A DNA stretch of 30,476 bases. Source: Ga0074130 sp035492055 (GTDB lineage: Bacteria > Pseudomonadota > Gammaproteobacteria > Burkholderiales > Rhodocyclaceae). The notes under the pieces are model-generated. The model was not told the origin of the DNA. It did no database searches and saw only the letters and a program-made list of their open reading frames with translations. The stretch spans positions 1 through 30,476 of the forward strand of contig DATJJR010000058.1 in NCBI GenBank assembly GCA_035492055.1. Direction: 5' to 3'. Below, one piece after another: positions 8,143 through 16,117 of the stretch (within the stretch, counting starts at the first letter, position 1; the number at the start of each line of letters is the position of its first letter). A program made the position numbers and the translations under genes.

Positions 8143-9276
8143 TCAGGGATGCGTCTTGTCCGCCTGCGCCATCGCCGAGATTTTCTGTGTGATCTGATCA
8201 AGCGATAGCACTTCCACGGCGGCACCGTAGCGAATGGCTTCCTTGGGCATGCCGAAAACCGTACAGCTGGCTTCGTCCTGTGCAACGGTATGCGCCCCGC
8301 AATCACGCATTTCCTTCAGGCCTCGCGCGCCGTCGTCGCCCATGCCTGTCAGGATGAAGCCGACGACATTGATGCCAGCTGCAGTGGCGGCAGAACGAAA
8401 CAGGACATCGACCGAAGGCCTGTGGCGATTGACGATCGGGCCGGGGCGTACTTCCACGTGGTAACTCGTGCCATTGCGGCGAATCATCATGTGCTTGCCA
8501 CCGGGAGCAATCAGCGCGAGCCCGGGCTTCATTGCATCGCCATCGTGCGCTTCGCGTACATCGATGCGCGACAGACCGTCAAGTCGGCGGGCAAAAGTTG
8601 CCGTAAGCGATTCAGGCATATGCTGGACGATGGCAATGGGCGGGCAATTGACCGGTAGACGCGACAGCAATTTTTCCAGCGCCTGCGTGCCGCCTGCGGA
8701 AGTACCGATGGCGACGATCTGCGCTGTTTTCAAGAGTGCCGCTGCTGCCGCACGGTTGGGGGGCGGCAGCATGATGTCGGCATTGATCACCGGCCCGCTG
8801 GCACGCTCCGCAATGTTTTTCGACGTGGTGGCCGCGAGGCTTTGTGTGCGTTCGCTCTGAAAGCGCGAGCCGACGCGTGACTGCATGGCAACGTGAATTT
8901 CATGAATGACACGCTTGCCGAAGTCGTTCTGTACCGTCTGCAGATAGCCCGACGGCTTTGTCACCATGGCGACGGCACCGGCGGACATCGCTTCCAGCGG
9001 AATGCTGAGTGTCGTGCTGCGGCCGGGCGAGGCGCAGACGACAATCGGCGTCGGGCGTGTGCGCATGATGGATTTGATATGGCCGATGATATCCATGCGC
9101 GCCTGATCAAGGTCGATCAGAATGACATCGGGCCAGTCGACGCGCAGCTTCTCTGGTGTCGCGAGCGGATTCACGCTGGCGTTTTGTACACGCATGTCGG
9201 ATGCTGTTGCCAACAGGCGCGCAAGGGTGTCGCGATTGGCAGGTGACTCTCCGATCAACAAGACGTTGATGGTCAT
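8143..9276 (-). CDS. cheB: CheB-type protein-glutamate methylesterase with altered receiver
   Basis: 377 residues: an N-terminal receiver-like domain (about 1-115), a long linker and a C-terminal CheB methylesterase. The esterase triad is intact, counted from the start used here: Ser193 in GTSAGG, His219 in VQHMP and Asp315 in GMGDDGA. CheB removes methyl groups from chemoreceptor glutamates. In the receiver the usual acidic pair after strand 1 is replaced by Gly-Glu (VLLIGESPANR). The probable phospho-accepting Asp in LIDLDQ and the Lys in VTKPSG are kept. Phosphorylation control may therefore be weakened or changed. No cheA, cheR or cheW is nearby; an MCP lies about 2 kb away. The first ATG at 9306 is possible, but MTINVLLIGES at 9276 fits receiver N-termini. 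It converges with the GntR gene. Confidence 0.87.
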   Translation of the reverse strand: MTINVLLIGESPANRDTLARLLATASDMRVQNASVNPLATPEKLRVDWPDVILIDLDQARMDIIGHIKSIMRTRPTPIVVCASPGRSTTLSIPLEAMSAGAVAMVTKPSGYLQTVQNDFGKRVIHEIHVAMQSRVGSRFQSERTQSLAATTSKNIAERASGPVINADIMLPPPNRAAAAALLKTAQIVAIGTSAGGTQALEKLLSRLPVNCPPIAIVQHMPESLTATFARRLDGLSRIDVREAHDGDAMKPGLALIAPGGKHMMIRRNGTSYHVEVRPGPIVNRHRPSVDVLFRSAATAAGINVVGFILTGMGDDGARGLKEMRDCGAHTVAQDEASCTVFGMPKEAIRYGAAVEVLSLDQITQKISAMAQADKTHP

Positions 9277-9398
9277 GGTGCGCGTGCGTATCCGAGGAAT
9301 GGGCATGATGCACCATCACCGCAATCGCGGCAAACCTTCGCATGGCTTCTTTTGCGCGCAGCTTGTCTCGCTGCTGGTTTGGCACTACAGTCCGGGCC

Positions 9399-10439
9399 AT
9401 GAATGACAACGGCAACTTGCCGGGACCCGATGCTTTTTCGTTTGCATCGCTGACCCCGGATCATCTCCTCGACGCACTTGAGTCGGTCGGCTTGCGACCG
9501 GACGGCCGTTTGCTTGCACTTAACAGTTTCGAGAATCGCGTCTATCAGGTGGGCATCGAGGACGAACACGGTGAAAGAGCGACGCCGTTGATTGCCAAGT
9601 TTTATCGCCCGGCGCGTTGGAGCGATGCGCAGATTCTGGAAGAGCACACGTTTACCCAGACGCTGGTCGAGTACGAAATTCCGGTGGTGCCGCCGCTGTC
9701 TGTGAATGGCGCAACGCTGCATCATTTCGGTGACGTTCGCTTCGCCTTGTTTCCGCGGCAATCGGGACGTGCGCCTGAACTCGACGATGCCGACACGTTG
9801 CGCTGGATGGGGCGCTTTCTCGGGCGGATTCATGCGGTGGGCGCATTGACGCCGTTTCTCGAACGGCCGGCTATCGATAGACAGAGCTTTGGCGTCGAAT
9901 CGCGTGATTGGCTGCTGGCGCATGATGCTATCCCGCTTGAATTGATGGCCGCATGGAGTAGCGTCGCCGATCAGGCGCTTGATCTGGTTGGGCATTGCTA
10001 CGAACGTGCAGGGCATGTTGAAACGCTGCGCCTTCACGGCGATTGTCATATGGGCAATGTGCTCTGGCTGGATCGCGGCGACAAGCCCGGTCCGTATTTT
10101 GTTGATTTTGACGATAGCCGTATGGGGCCGGCGATCCAGGATTTGTGGATGCTCCTGGCGGGGGATAACGAATCGGCCTCGGTACAGCTTGCGCATGTGC
10201 TTGAGGGTTATGAGCAATTCCGCGAGTTCGATGACCGTGAACTGCATTTGATCGAAGCGTTGCGTACTTTGCGCCTCCTGCATTACTCAGCATGGCTGGC
10301 GCGGCGCTGGGATGATCCGGCATTTCCGGTGGCGTTTCCATGGTTTGGGACGGCCCGTTATTGGCAGGAACGCATTCTCGAATTACGCGAGCAAGTGGCA
10401 TTGATGCAGGAAGCGCCGTTAAGGCCGGCGCGCTTGTAG
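9399..10439 (+). CDS. srkA: Stress response kinase A (YihE family)
   Basis: A 346-residue APH-like Ser/Thr kinase. In E. coli SrkA counters the MazEF death pathway and protects against envelope stress. Visible family features are the glycine-poor N-lobe NSFENRVYQVG, the lysine region PLIAKFYRP, the catalytic loop LHGDCHMGNVLW and the metal-binding FVDFDDSRMGP. The length matches the family (about 330). The start at 9399 gives the expected N-terminus; the frame extends to 9342 but the extra residues look non-conserved. It is divergent from cheB, and its last 21 bases overlap the 3' end of the convergent hydrolase gene. There is no sign of an operon. Confidence 0.92.
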   Translation: MNDNGNLPGPDAFSFASLTPDHLLDALESVGLRPDGRLLALNSFENRVYQVGIEDEHGERATPLIAKFYRPARWSDAQILEEHTFTQTLVEYEIPVVPPLSVNGATLHHFGDVRFALFPRQSGRAPELDDADTLRWMGRFLGRIHAVGALTPFLERPAIDRQSFGVESRDWLLAHDAIPLELMAAWSSVADQALDLVGHCYERAGHVETLRLHGDCHMGNVLWLDRGDKPGPYFVDFDDSRMGPAIQDLWMLLAGDNESASVQLAHVLEGYEQFREFDDRELHLIEALRTLRLLHYSAWLARRWDDPAFPVAFPWFGTARYWQERILELREQVALMQEAPLRPARL

Positions 10440-11333
10440 TCGCTCTGCCAGTGTTGGGTCGCTGCGTTTGAGAAAGCTTTCGACCGCATCGGTATAGGCA
10501 CCCGCTTCGCCCAGAGTCTGGTTGATTTCGCCATGACTCAGGTTTTCGCCCAGCACTTGGCCTACGCCGCCAAGGGAAGTGATCTTGTCGATGAAATGCT
10601 GTGCCTGTGGGCAGGAATCAGCGCGTCGCGTCGAGCAGACGGCAAGAAAGGGCACGGGTTTCGCCTGTAGCGCGTGCCACGGCGATACTTTGGCCCAGAA
10701 GGTCGGATCGCTGCCAAAGGCATCGTCATACAAGCGAAAGTGCCGTGATGACATGCTCTGAACGACATCGAGCGTGGCGCTGTCGAGCGATACAACGGCG
10801 AGCGGCGGCAAAGCGCCATATTTTTCCAGCATCCCAGGTGAGGCCGCGAGCAAGGCAACCAGATGTGCGCCAGCCGAATGGCCCATGAGTACGAAACGCT
10901 TGGGATCTGCACCCCATTGCGCCGCATTTCGCTGGGCCGCGGCGAGCGCACGGGCAACGTCTTCGGCCTGCATGTACGGATCTGCCATCGGCAGCATTCG
11001 GTAATTGGTGGATATGAATAAAAACCCCGTGCCGCCCCAGCGTGCGAGCTTGTTATCAACGACGCCGCTGGATGCTTTGTCGCCGCGTCGCCAACCGCCG
11101 CCATGGACCATGAAGATCACCGGCGCATCGTGCAACGGTGTTTTGTCGATAACGTATGCATCGAAGTTTTGTGCCGGATCATTGCCGTAGGCAATTGTCT
11201 GTGTCGGATGATTCTGTGTGCGATTTACATCCAGCGTCCCTAGCATGTCGAACATGTCGGCATGGGCGACATTAACCATCACGTTTGGCAGCAGCAAGAC
11301 ACACAGGGCGAAGAAACGAGTGATAGTGGGCAT
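10419..11333 (-). CDS. Secreted alpha/beta hydrolase (esterase/lipase, HSL-like)
   Basis: A 304-residue alpha/beta hydrolase, probably periplasmic. Residues 1-25 form a signal peptide ending in AHA. HGGGW at 77-81 provides the oxyanion hole, GHSAG at 151-155 carries the nucleophile Ser153, and His267 in LSHGE is the likely catalytic His. An Asp near 239 could complete the triad. The overall pattern is of BD-FAE/carboxylesterase-like enzymes acting on small esters; the substrate is unknown. An ATG at 11333 with AAGGAG eight bases upstream fixes the start, although the frame is open to 11513 into the chemoreceptor gene. The gene overlaps srkA tail to tail by 21 bases. Confidence 0.85.
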   Translation of the reverse strand: MPTITRFFALCVLLLPNVMVNVAHADMFDMLGTLDVNRTQNHPTQTIAYGNDPAQNFDAYVIDKTPLHDAPVIFMVHGGGWRRGDKASSGVVDNKLARWGGTGFLFISTNYRMLPMADPYMQAEDVARALAAAQRNAAQWGADPKRFVLMGHSAGAHLVALLAASPGMLEKYGALPPLAVVSLDSATLDVVQSMSSRHFRLYDDAFGSDPTFWAKVSPWHALQAKPVPFLAVCSTRRADSCPQAQHFIDKITSLGGVGQVLGENLSHGEINQTLGEAGAYTDAVESFLKRSDPTLAERLQARRP

Positions 11334-11445
11334 CTTCAGTCTCCTTGCGTCAGTATGTATTCGGGTCGGCGCGTTTTTATTGTGGCGACAGCGCACAGTC
11401 GCTTGGATTATTACTGCATGCGCCGATTTCTCGCCGAGCCGAAAT

Positions 11446-13023
11446 TCATGCCCTGAAGTGCGCGACTTCCGACTGCAGTTCCTGGGCAAGACGCTCCAGT
11501 TGCTGGGTAGCACCGGAAATTTCTGCAGCCGAGGTGCGCCCGCCTTCTGTCATTTGTGCGATGCGCTCTATGTTTCTGGCGATCTCTGCACCTGCAAGAC
11601 GCTGTTCACGCAGCGCCGCTGAAATTTCCACAACCGAGCCCACCACACCTGACGAACTTTCGTTGATGCGCTGCATCGACTCACCCGTACTCTGGATTTG
11701 ATGAACGCTCTGTGCCACAAGCGCATTACCTTGCAGCATCACGGCTGAGGCGTTTTCGGTGCTTTGCTGAACGGTATTGACCATGTCGGTGATTTCCTGT
11801 GCCGAACTGGCCGTGCGCTCGGCGAGCTTGCGCACTTCGTCGGCGACAACAGCGAAGCCGCGCCCCTGTTCACCGGCCCGTGCTGCCTCAATGGCAGCGT
11901 TCAGGGCGAGCAGGTTAGTCTGGTCGGCGACTTCCTTGATGACGTTGACGATGTTGCCGATATCCTGGGCCTGCTGGCCGAGCACCGCCATTTGTCTGCT
12001 GGCCTCGCCGACAGCATCTTCGATACGTTGCACCTCGGCAATCGCACTCTGTACATCTGAACCTCCTTTGCGGGAGAGCTCACCGGATTCGCTCGCTTGT
12101 TGTTCCGCGCGTGCCGCATTGTCTGCAACCTGGTCGATCCCGACCGAAAACTCTTCAACTGAAGCGGCCGCTGACGAGGTGGCGTCGCTTTGATGATTTG
12201 CACTTTCCAGCACATTTGTTGCCGAAGACGAGAGTTGCACTGCGGCGACGGCGAGATTTGCCGAGCGATTGCGCGTGCGTTGCACGATGGCCTGCAGTTC
12301 CCCGACGAAGTTATTCACGCTTGCCGCGATGGCATCCAGTTCGTCGCGCCCTCGGTCGGGCAGACGTTGTGTCAGATCGCCTTGGCTGAGTGGCTTGAGA
12401 TGTTCGAGAATGCCGTTCAAGCTCGACTGCAGTGATCGGGAAACAGAAAGCACGACGAGCAGATTGATGATGGCGATCGTGATGACGAGACTGGTGTTGA
12501 GCCAGAATACCCGTGACGATACGGTGCTGGCCTCGCTGCTTGCCAATTGTGCGTCTGCATGACGCTGAGTGATGAATTTCTCCAGACGTTCATACAGGGG
12601 CTGGAATGTTTTTTCGTAGAGCGGACGGACCTCCTCGTTCGCACCTTTGGGGTCGGTCGCGGCTTGCTTGATCAGTTGCAGCGAAGCATTGTTGTAGCTG
12701 TCCCACTGATCGAGAATTCCCTTCAGTTCATTGCGGAGCGCTTCTCGCTTGATGGTGCCGAGGATGCGCGGGCCACGTTCGGTAATGCTTTTGCCGGCTG
12801 CATTGAAAATATCTTTTGTGTCCTGTTGCGATGGATCGAGCAGGATGGTTGAGACCGCACTGACCTTGATTTCGAGCAATTCTTCAACTGACAAGCTGCG
12901 CCGTTCGGCGGTGTCGTGCGCGGCTTGGATCGTTTGCAATCCCCAGAGCGTCGCGGCGGTGATGGACGACAGTCCGATCAAGGTAAATGTGGTCACGATG
13001 CGGAGCTTCACGCGGATGTTCAT
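11446..13023 (-). CDS. Methyl-accepting chemotaxis protein
   Basis: A 525-residue chemoreceptor. It has a transmembrane helix at about 8-30, a periplasmic four-helix-type sensor at 31-170, a second helix at about 173-195, HAMP at 196-248 and a long cytoplasmic signalling coil. The hairpin tip contains NLLALNAAIEAARAGEQGRG and FAVVADEVRKLAERT, the nearly invariant CheA/CheW contact region. The protein ends in AHFRA, so it lacks the C-terminal pentapeptide that tethers CheR and CheB in some receptors. AGGAAG nine bases before the ATG supports the start. No other chemotaxis genes adjoin it; an orphan CheB lies 2 kb downstream. The ligand cannot be inferred. Confidence 0.94.
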   Translation of the reverse strand: MNIRVKLRIVTTFTLIGLSSITAATLWGLQTIQAAHDTAERRSLSVEELLEIKVSAVSTILLDPSQQDTKDIFNAAGKSITERGPRILGTIKREALRNELKGILDQWDSYNNASLQLIKQAATDPKGANEEVRPLYEKTFQPLYERLEKFITQRHADAQLASSEASTVSSRVFWLNTSLVITIAIINLLVVLSVSRSLQSSLNGILEHLKPLSQGDLTQRLPDRGRDELDAIAASVNNFVGELQAIVQRTRNRSANLAVAAVQLSSSATNVLESANHQSDATSSAAASVEEFSVGIDQVADNAARAEQQASESGELSRKGGSDVQSAIAEVQRIEDAVGEASRQMAVLGQQAQDIGNIVNVIKEVADQTNLLALNAAIEAARAGEQGRGFAVVADEVRKLAERTASSAQEITDMVNTVQQSTENASAVMLQGNALVAQSVHQIQSTGESMQRINESSSGVVGSVVEISAALREQRLAGAEIARNIERIAQMTEGGRTSAAEISGATQQLERLAQELQSEVAHFRA

Positions 13024-13084
13024 GATGGGCTTCCTGCTGAGTGAGGAGACTGCGAGAACAGACGATAGGTGTGAGGCTGAGGTG

Positions 13085-13113
13085 AATATATCCGATGATT
13101 TCAGATTTTTGAA
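13085..13113 (-). promoter_or_regulatory. Candidate sigma-70 promoter of the chemoreceptor gene
   Basis: On the minus strand TTCAAA (13108-13113) and TATATT (13085-13090) are separated by 17 bases, four and five matches to the consensus hexamers. The expected start of transcription leaves a leader of about 55 bases before the ATG at 13023. Confidence 0.4.
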
Positions 13114-13205
13114 TTCACTTCTATCGAATTTGCGTCAATTTTCTTCCTGTTCGCACTCGTCGGCTGCCGGCATGCGCATGAGCTAACGCAGTCGAAGCGA
13201 TGGCT

Positions 13206-13631
13206 TTAGACGGTTTGTTCCCCGTCGAGATAAAACCAACGCCATGCGTCATTCTGCAAGCGCTTCACGAAGCGGCTTGTCTCGTGCATGCGTTCGGCGC
13301 GTCCATTGACCTTGTAGCGGGCAATGAATTCAACCGTGGCTTCGTTGCCTTGTTCGGCATGGGCCAGCACTGTGAGTCCAATCCATTTTGGTTGTGGTGG
13401 CGTGCACAAATCAAGCGATGCCGGACGGGTTTCTTCGGCCCAGGTTGCCAGCAGGTAATCGGAAAGATTGTTTGCATAAGCGCTGTAGCGTGAACGCATG
13501 AGAGCTTCGGCCGTAGGCGCAGGGGTTCCGGCGTGGAAGCGTCCGCAGCAAGTGCTGTAGGCAGCTTGTCCGCACGGGCAGATGAGCGTGGATGGCGCGG
13601 CGGTCGGATTAAGGCGGTTTTTGTGGCTCAT
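13206..13631 (-). CDS. YchJ-family protein (UPF0225) with a single SEC-C motif
   Basis: A 141-residue protein of the YchJ family, whose cellular role is unknown. The N-terminal metal-binding SEC-C motif CPCGQAAYSTCC is present, followed by the family core (EALMRSRYSAYANNLSDYLL, then WIGLTVL and RWFYLDGEQTV). E. coli YchJ carries a second SEC-C motif at its C-terminus; here the protein stops before it. The start at 13631 is chosen because the longer frame to 13763 would run into the divergent surE gene. No strong ribosome binding site is visible. It is oriented with the chemoreceptor gene but 182 bases from it. Confidence 0.85.
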   Translation of the reverse strand: MSHKNRLNPTAAPSTLICPCGQAAYSTCCGRFHAGTPAPTAEALMRSRYSAYANNLSDYLLATWAEETRPASLDLCTPPQPKWIGLTVLAHAEQGNEATVEFIARYKVNGRAERMHETSRFVKRLQNDAWRWFYLDGEQTV

Positions 13632-13725
13632 TCGCGAAGAAGGCCAGAGAGGGGCTAGCCTGAGGGGTGTGGCAAAATACGATCCAGAATAACGGAAAAC
13701 AACTTCTCCCCGTATCGCCCCTGCA

Positions 13726-14493
13726 ATGTCCCCTGAGCGCCGCTTGAAAATCCTGCTGAGCAACGACGATGGCTATTTCGCGCCCGGCCTCGCTGCGCTT
13801 GCTGCCGCGTTGGCACCGCTTGGCGATGTGACCGTGGTTGCGCCGGAGCGCGATCGCAGCGGCGCCAGTAATTCACTGACACTTGATCGCCCCTTGCGCC
13901 TGCGTACTGCTGCCAATGGCTTTCACTTTGTGAACGGTACGCCGACCGATTGTGTTCATCTGGCGGTAACCGGCATGCTCGATCATCTGCCCGATGTGGT
14001 TGTGTCCGGCATCAATCTGGGTTCGAACATGGGCGACGACACACTGTATTCGGGTACCGTGGCTGCCGCCACGGAAGGTTATCTGCTCGGCGTGCCGGCA
14101 ATCGCCATGTCATTGGCATCGTATCGTGGCGAAAATTTTGCAGCGGCCGGCCGCGTTGCACGTGAACTCGTTGAACGTGCGGTGGCGCGTCCATTCGGGC
14201 AGCCGGTGCTGCTCAACGTGAATGTGCCGGATATTCCCTACGAAGCGATTCGCGGCACTGTCGTCACGCGTCTTGGCCGTCGTCACAAGGCCGAACCGGT
14301 CGTGAAGCAACTCACACCACGCGGCGAGCAAGTGTATTGGGTTGGTGCTGCCGGCCCGGCTGCGGATTGCGGCGAAGGCACGGATTTCCATGCGGTGGCG
14401 AACGATTGCGTGTCGATCACGCCGTTGCAGATTGATTTGACTCACTCGGCGCAGATTCGCGCCATTGACAACTGGTTGGGTGACCCGCTCTAA
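13726..14493 (+). CDS. surE: 5'/3'-nucleotidase SurE
   Basis: SurE is a metal-dependent survival protein that removes phosphate from nucleoside monophosphates and short polyphosphate. The 255-residue sequence begins with the hallmark LKILLSNDDG (metal ligands Asp14 and Asp15), followed by VVAPERDRSGASNSLTL (metal-ligand Ser45) and VSGINLGSNMGDDTLYSGTV with the metal-binding Asn. Its stop is two bases from the pcm start, and it heads the classic surE-pcm-nlpD-rpoS stationary-phase cluster. A weak extended -10-like TGGCAAAAT lies about 55 bases upstream, but I do not assign a promoter. The divergent neighbour is the YchJ-family gene. Confidence 0.96.
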   Translation: MSPERRLKILLSNDDGYFAPGLAALAAALAPLGDVTVVAPERDRSGASNSLTLDRPLRLRTAANGFHFVNGTPTDCVHLAVTGMLDHLPDVVVSGINLGSNMGDDTLYSGTVAAATEGYLLGVPAIAMSLASYRGENFAAAGRVARELVERAVARPFGQPVLLNVNVPDIPYEAIRGTVVTRLGRRHKAEPVVKQLTPRGEQVYWVGAAGPAADCGEGTDFHAVANDCVSITPLQIDLTHSAQIRAIDNWLGDPL

Positions 14494-14495
14494 AC

Positions 14496-15167
14496 ATGAA
14501 TTCGCAGGCTGGCATTGGCATGACTTCCCAGCGCACGCGCGTGCGCATGATTGAGCGTTTGCGCGAGAGCGGCATCCGCGACGAAAAGGTGCTTGCCGCC
14601 ATGGGTACGGTGCCGCGCCATGCGTTTGTCGAGCCTGCGCTGGCGCATCGTGCGTACGAAGATACGGCGCTGCCTCTGGGTTTCCAGCAGACGATCTCGC
14701 AACCGTTTGTCGTTGCACGCATGATCGAATTGTTGCGGGAAAGCCCGAACGGTGCCCGCGAGCTGGGCAAGACATTGGAAATTGGTGCCGGTTGTGGCTA
14801 TCAGGCAGCAGTGCTGGGTGTCTTGAGCAAGGATGTGTATGCGGTGGAGCGTATTGCGCCCTTGCTCGCCAAGGCGCGCCAGAACCTGCGCGAAATTCGG
14901 CTCGGCCATGTACGTTTCAAGCATGCCGACGGCATGCTTGGTCTGCCGGAGGCGGCGCCTTTCGATACGATCATCGTCGCCGCTGCGGCCGCGCGCGTGC
15001 CGCAAGCCTTGCTTGAACAACTGGCGCCGGGTGGGCGTTTGATTCTGCCGCTGTCGACGAATGGTCCCGATCAGGTGCTAAGCCTGATTGAACGTGGTCC
15101 GCAAGGCTTTGTCGAAACCCGGTACGATGCCGTGCGCTTCGTGCCTTTGTTGCCGGGAACCGTATGA
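14496..15167 (+). CDS. pcm: Protein-L-isoaspartate O-methyltransferase
   Basis: Pcm repairs age-damaged proteins by methylating L-isoaspartyl residues with S-adenosylmethionine, allowing their return to aspartate. The 223-residue protein shows the substrate-site motif PLGFQQTISQPFVVARM at about 60-76 and SAM motif I LEIGAGCGYQAAVLG at about 94-108. DTIIVAAAA and LPGGRL-like strands follow (LAPGGRLILPL). It starts two bases after surE and its stop overlaps the nlpD start as ATGA, so translation is likely coupled along the cluster. A second Met at residue 9 is a possible alternative start. Confidence 0.96.
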   Translation: MNSQAGIGMTSQRTRVRMIERLRESGIRDEKVLAAMGTVPRHAFVEPALAHRAYEDTALPLGFQQTISQPFVVARMIELLRESPNGARELGKTLEIGAGCGYQAAVLGVLSKDVYAVERIAPLLAKARQNLREIRLGHVRFKHADGMLGLPEAAPFDTIIVAAAAARVPQALLEQLAPGGRLILPLSTNGPDQVLSLIERGPQGFVETRYDAVRFVPLLPGTV

Positions 15168-16081
15168 AACGATTCATCATTCCGTTGCTTGTCTTGTTGC
15201 TGTCGGCGTGTGCTAATCAAGCACCGGCACCTGTGTCCGACCGTGGTTTCGTGCGCGATGGCGCAGTTGTCGATATCGCCAAGCCGGGTTACTACACGGT
15301 CAAGAAGGGCGACACGCTCTATAGCATCGCACTCGACAATGGTCAGAGCTATCGCGATGTCGCGGCGTGGAACAGCCTTGATAATCCGAATGTCATCAAG
15401 GTTGGCCAGTCGCTGCGTGTGGCACCGCCGGATCAAGCCGCACAAGCGACCGCCGCTCAGGGCGAAGAAGTCGTCAAGCCGATCAGCAATAACGATGTGC
15501 AACCGGTTGTTGCCGCTCCTGTTGCTGCGCCGGCATCGGCGACATTCCAGCAATCCCCGCTTGGCGGGAAGCAACCGTACTCGGACGATGCCTGGGCACG
15601 CGCACAAAATCCGCAAGCCTCGCAAGCCGCAGTATCACCGCAAGTGGTTGCAGCGCCTGCGTCAGCACCCGCTGCAGACAAACCGGCAGTTGTTGCAGCT
15701 GCTGCAGGCGATGATATTGCCGATTGGGCATGGCCGACTGCAGGCAAGGTCGGCACGCCTTTCTCCGAATCGGGCAGCAAGGGCATCGACATTCCTGCGA
15801 AGCTGGGGCAACCCGTTTATGCTGCTGCGGGCGGCACGGTGACACTGGTGAGCAATGCAGTGCGCGGTTATGGCAACCTTGTGGTCATCAAGCATAGCCC
15901 GACGTGGTTGTCGGTCTACGCACACAATGGCAAAGTGTTGGTTGAAGAAAAGCAAACGGTGACCAAGGGTCAGAAAATCGCTGAGGTCGGCGCTACCGAT
16001 GCAGACAGTCCCATGCTGCACTTTGAAATTCGTCGCATGGGCAAACCGGTAGATCCGCTCAAATACCTACCGCCGCGCTAA
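15164..16081 (+). CDS. nlpD: Lipoprotein NlpD, amidase activator (LysM + LytM)
   Basis: A 305-residue outer-membrane lipoprotein. The signal peptide ends in LLSAC, with lipidated Cys16. A LysM peptidoglycan-binding domain spans about 43-90 (YYTVKKGDTLYSIA). An Ala/Pro/Gln-rich linker follows, then a LytM/M23 domain from about 195 to the end. Zinc ligands are missing (GIDIPA where active M23 enzymes have HxGxD), as in E. coli NlpD. It should therefore activate the cell-wall amidase AmiC at the septum rather than cut peptidoglycan itself. It overlaps pcm by four bases. In gammaproteobacteria the main rpoS promoter lies inside nlpD; I could not place one here. Confidence 0.95.
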   Translation: MKRFIIPLLVLLLSACANQAPAPVSDRGFVRDGAVVDIAKPGYYTVKKGDTLYSIALDNGQSYRDVAAWNSLDNPNVIKVGQSLRVAPPDQAAQATAAQGEEVVKPISNNDVQPVVAAPVAAPASATFQQSPLGGKQPYSDDAWARAQNPQASQAAVSPQVVAAPASAPAADKPAVVAAAAGDDIADWAWPTAGKVGTPFSESGSKGIDIPAKLGQPVYAAAGGTVTLVSNAVRGYGNLVVIKHSPTWLSVYAHNGKVLVEEKQTVTKGQKIAEVGATDADSPMLHFEIRRMGKPVDPLKYLPPR

Positions 16082-16117
16082 GGCAGTTTTCTTGGGCGGC
16101 TTTCAGGCGAGGGCAGC

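Noticed and set aside
9273..10283. Minus-strand ORF of 336 codons opposite srkA
   Set aside because: It is a mirror of srkA codon bias: rich in Arg, His and Gln, with no domain, while srkA on the other strand has full catalytic motifs.
13115..13145. Flagellar sigma-28 promoter upstream of the chemoreceptor
   Set aside because: A CGATAG-like -10 is present, but there is no TAAA-type -35 at the required spacing; a sigma-70 promoter nearer the gene fits better.
15189..15842. Plus-strand ORF of 217 codons within nlpD
   Set aside because: It is an out-of-frame shadow, very rich in Arg, Gln and Ser, of the Ala/Pro linker of nlpD.
15710..16081. NlpD LytM domain as an active endopeptidase
   Set aside because: The zinc-binding residues are missing, as in E. 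coli NlpD, so a regulatory role is the better reading.
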